Assembly (NCBI GenBank): GCA_963799455.1
Contig: CAWCXF010000007.1
Span: 1,426,001 to 1,490,000 of the forward strand
Source: CAWCXF01 sp963799455
Lineage (GTDB): Bacteria; Pseudomonadota; Alphaproteobacteria; Rhodobacterales; Rhodobacteraceae
Length of the DNA: 64,000 bases
Reading direction: 5' to 3'
Positions 63,660 through 64,000 of the stretch are shown piece by piece (the first letter of the stretch is position 1; every line of letters starts with the position of its first letter). The translations under genes and the position numbers were made by a program. The notes below the pieces were generated by a model that was not told the origin of the DNA, ran no database searches, and worked only from the letters and a program-made list of their open reading frames with translations.

Positions 63660-64000
63660 TCACAGGTTCGGATCGCGCGCGTCGCGCAGCTCCTGCTTGC
63701 GCAGCGGGAACTTGTCGATGGCGCGGGTGATCTCGCGCACGTCCCAGGGGAAGGGCTTGCGCATCTTGACGCCGCCGTCCTTGCCGAGGATCGCCAGCAT
63801 GAAGCCGCGCGGGCGAAGCTTGCGGCGCACGTCCGACAGCGCCTGAGGGTCGGTGTCGGTGAGCACCACCACGTCGCGCCCGGCGAGCGCGTCCATGCGA
63901 GCGACGAGGAACTTGACCTGCTGCTGGAAGGCCGGGTCGGCCGGCGTGTCGGCGAAGACGACGACCGGCCGGGCGATCCAGAGGAAGTCGTCGAGATCGA
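63660..64000 (-). CDS. DUF4174-domain protein, 5' end beyond the window
   Basis: The frame is open to the window edge, so the start is missing. The visible ~113 residues read DLDDFLWIARPVVVFADTPA then FQQQVKFLVARMDALAGRDV, VVLTDTDPQALSDVRRKLRP and FMLAILGKDGGVKMRKPFPW, ending DKFPLRKQELRD. This is the DUF4174 pattern (thioredoxin-like fold) with LIGKDG-like segment. The ATG at 63896 is internal and would drop conserved sequence. Family function is unknown; many members are exported. Confidence 0.85.
   Translation of the reverse strand, partial: DLDDFLWIARPVVVFADTPADPAFQQQVKFLVARMDALAGRDVVVLTDTDPQALSDVRRKLRPRGFMLAILGKDGGVKMRKPFPWDVREITRAIDKFPLRKQELRDARDPNL

Overview
The window comes from a very GC-rich alphaproteobacterium, most likely a member of the Rhodobacterales. 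Support comes from the gene sets (TRAP-linked taurine pathway with a MocR-type TauR, paa cluster, choXWV/betA, pcc genes) and from a tRNA-His with A at the discriminator position and no extra 5' G pairing, a trait known from a large alphaproteobacterial clade. Most of the sequence is tightly packed metabolic and housekeeping genes; the accessory character lies in one insertion sequence, one decayed transporter locus and a few short tandem repeats.

Layout. 41-117: tRNA-His. 223-10036 (minus strand): a taurine dissimilation operon. It runs from a TRAP transporter (tauKLM) through a UspA protein, a predicted taurine dehydrogenase (tauXY), sulfoacetaldehyde acetyltransferase (xsc), a sulfite/sulfate exporter-like gene with a single-base frameshift (tauZ), a cupin and phosphate acetyltransferase (pta). 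It faces the regulator tauR (10195-11826) across a short intergenic region with two candidate operator repeats. Together these genes would import taurine, deaminate it to sulfoacetaldehyde, cleave that to acetyl phosphate plus sulfite, export the sulfur product and feed acetyl-CoA to metabolism. 11880-21208: phenylacetate catabolism (paaJ-A-B-C-D-E, a PaaA/PaaC-family paralogue, paaZ; paaK convergent). 21403-23148: remnants of a LivHMF-type ABC transporter in many frames.

23265-44529 is mostly housekeeping: metal-dependent hydrolase, ceramidase-like membrane protein, gatC/gatA, an excalibur-type lipoprotein, an AmpD-type amidase, RNase P RNA (rnpB), rpmG, a Bax-inhibitor-1 family protein, a LysR/DUF1127 pair, an XRE regulator, an inositol-phosphatase family enzyme, a CAP-domain lipoprotein, a frameshifted guanine deaminase, mgtE, 5-formyl-THF cyclo-ligase, a YmdB-type phosphoesterase, an EamA exporter, an SLC13 permease and yebC. 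44526-47418 is a nucleotidyltransferase gene split by a 2039-bp insertion with 5-bp target duplications; removing the insertion restores one open frame.

47789-64000: lysE, a second EamA transporter, a choline/betaine ABC transporter (choX, choW, choV) with betA, a thermonuclease-like secreted protein, a Bcr/CflA-type MFS transporter, and the propionyl-CoA carboxylase locus (pccB ... pccA). Between pccB and pccA sit three tiny lipoprotein genes, one unknown ORF, a pair of tandem palindromes and a further small lipoprotein. The right edge cuts a DUF4174-like gene. No phage, CRISPR or obvious defence system was found, and no clearly new multi-gene system stands out. The points most worth a second look are the decayed Liv locus beside paaK, the clean insertion of a decayed IS, the paaA/paaC paralogue, the tandem lipoproteins and operator pair in the pcc locus, and two genes that seem to start at CTG inside a CTGA stop/start overlap.
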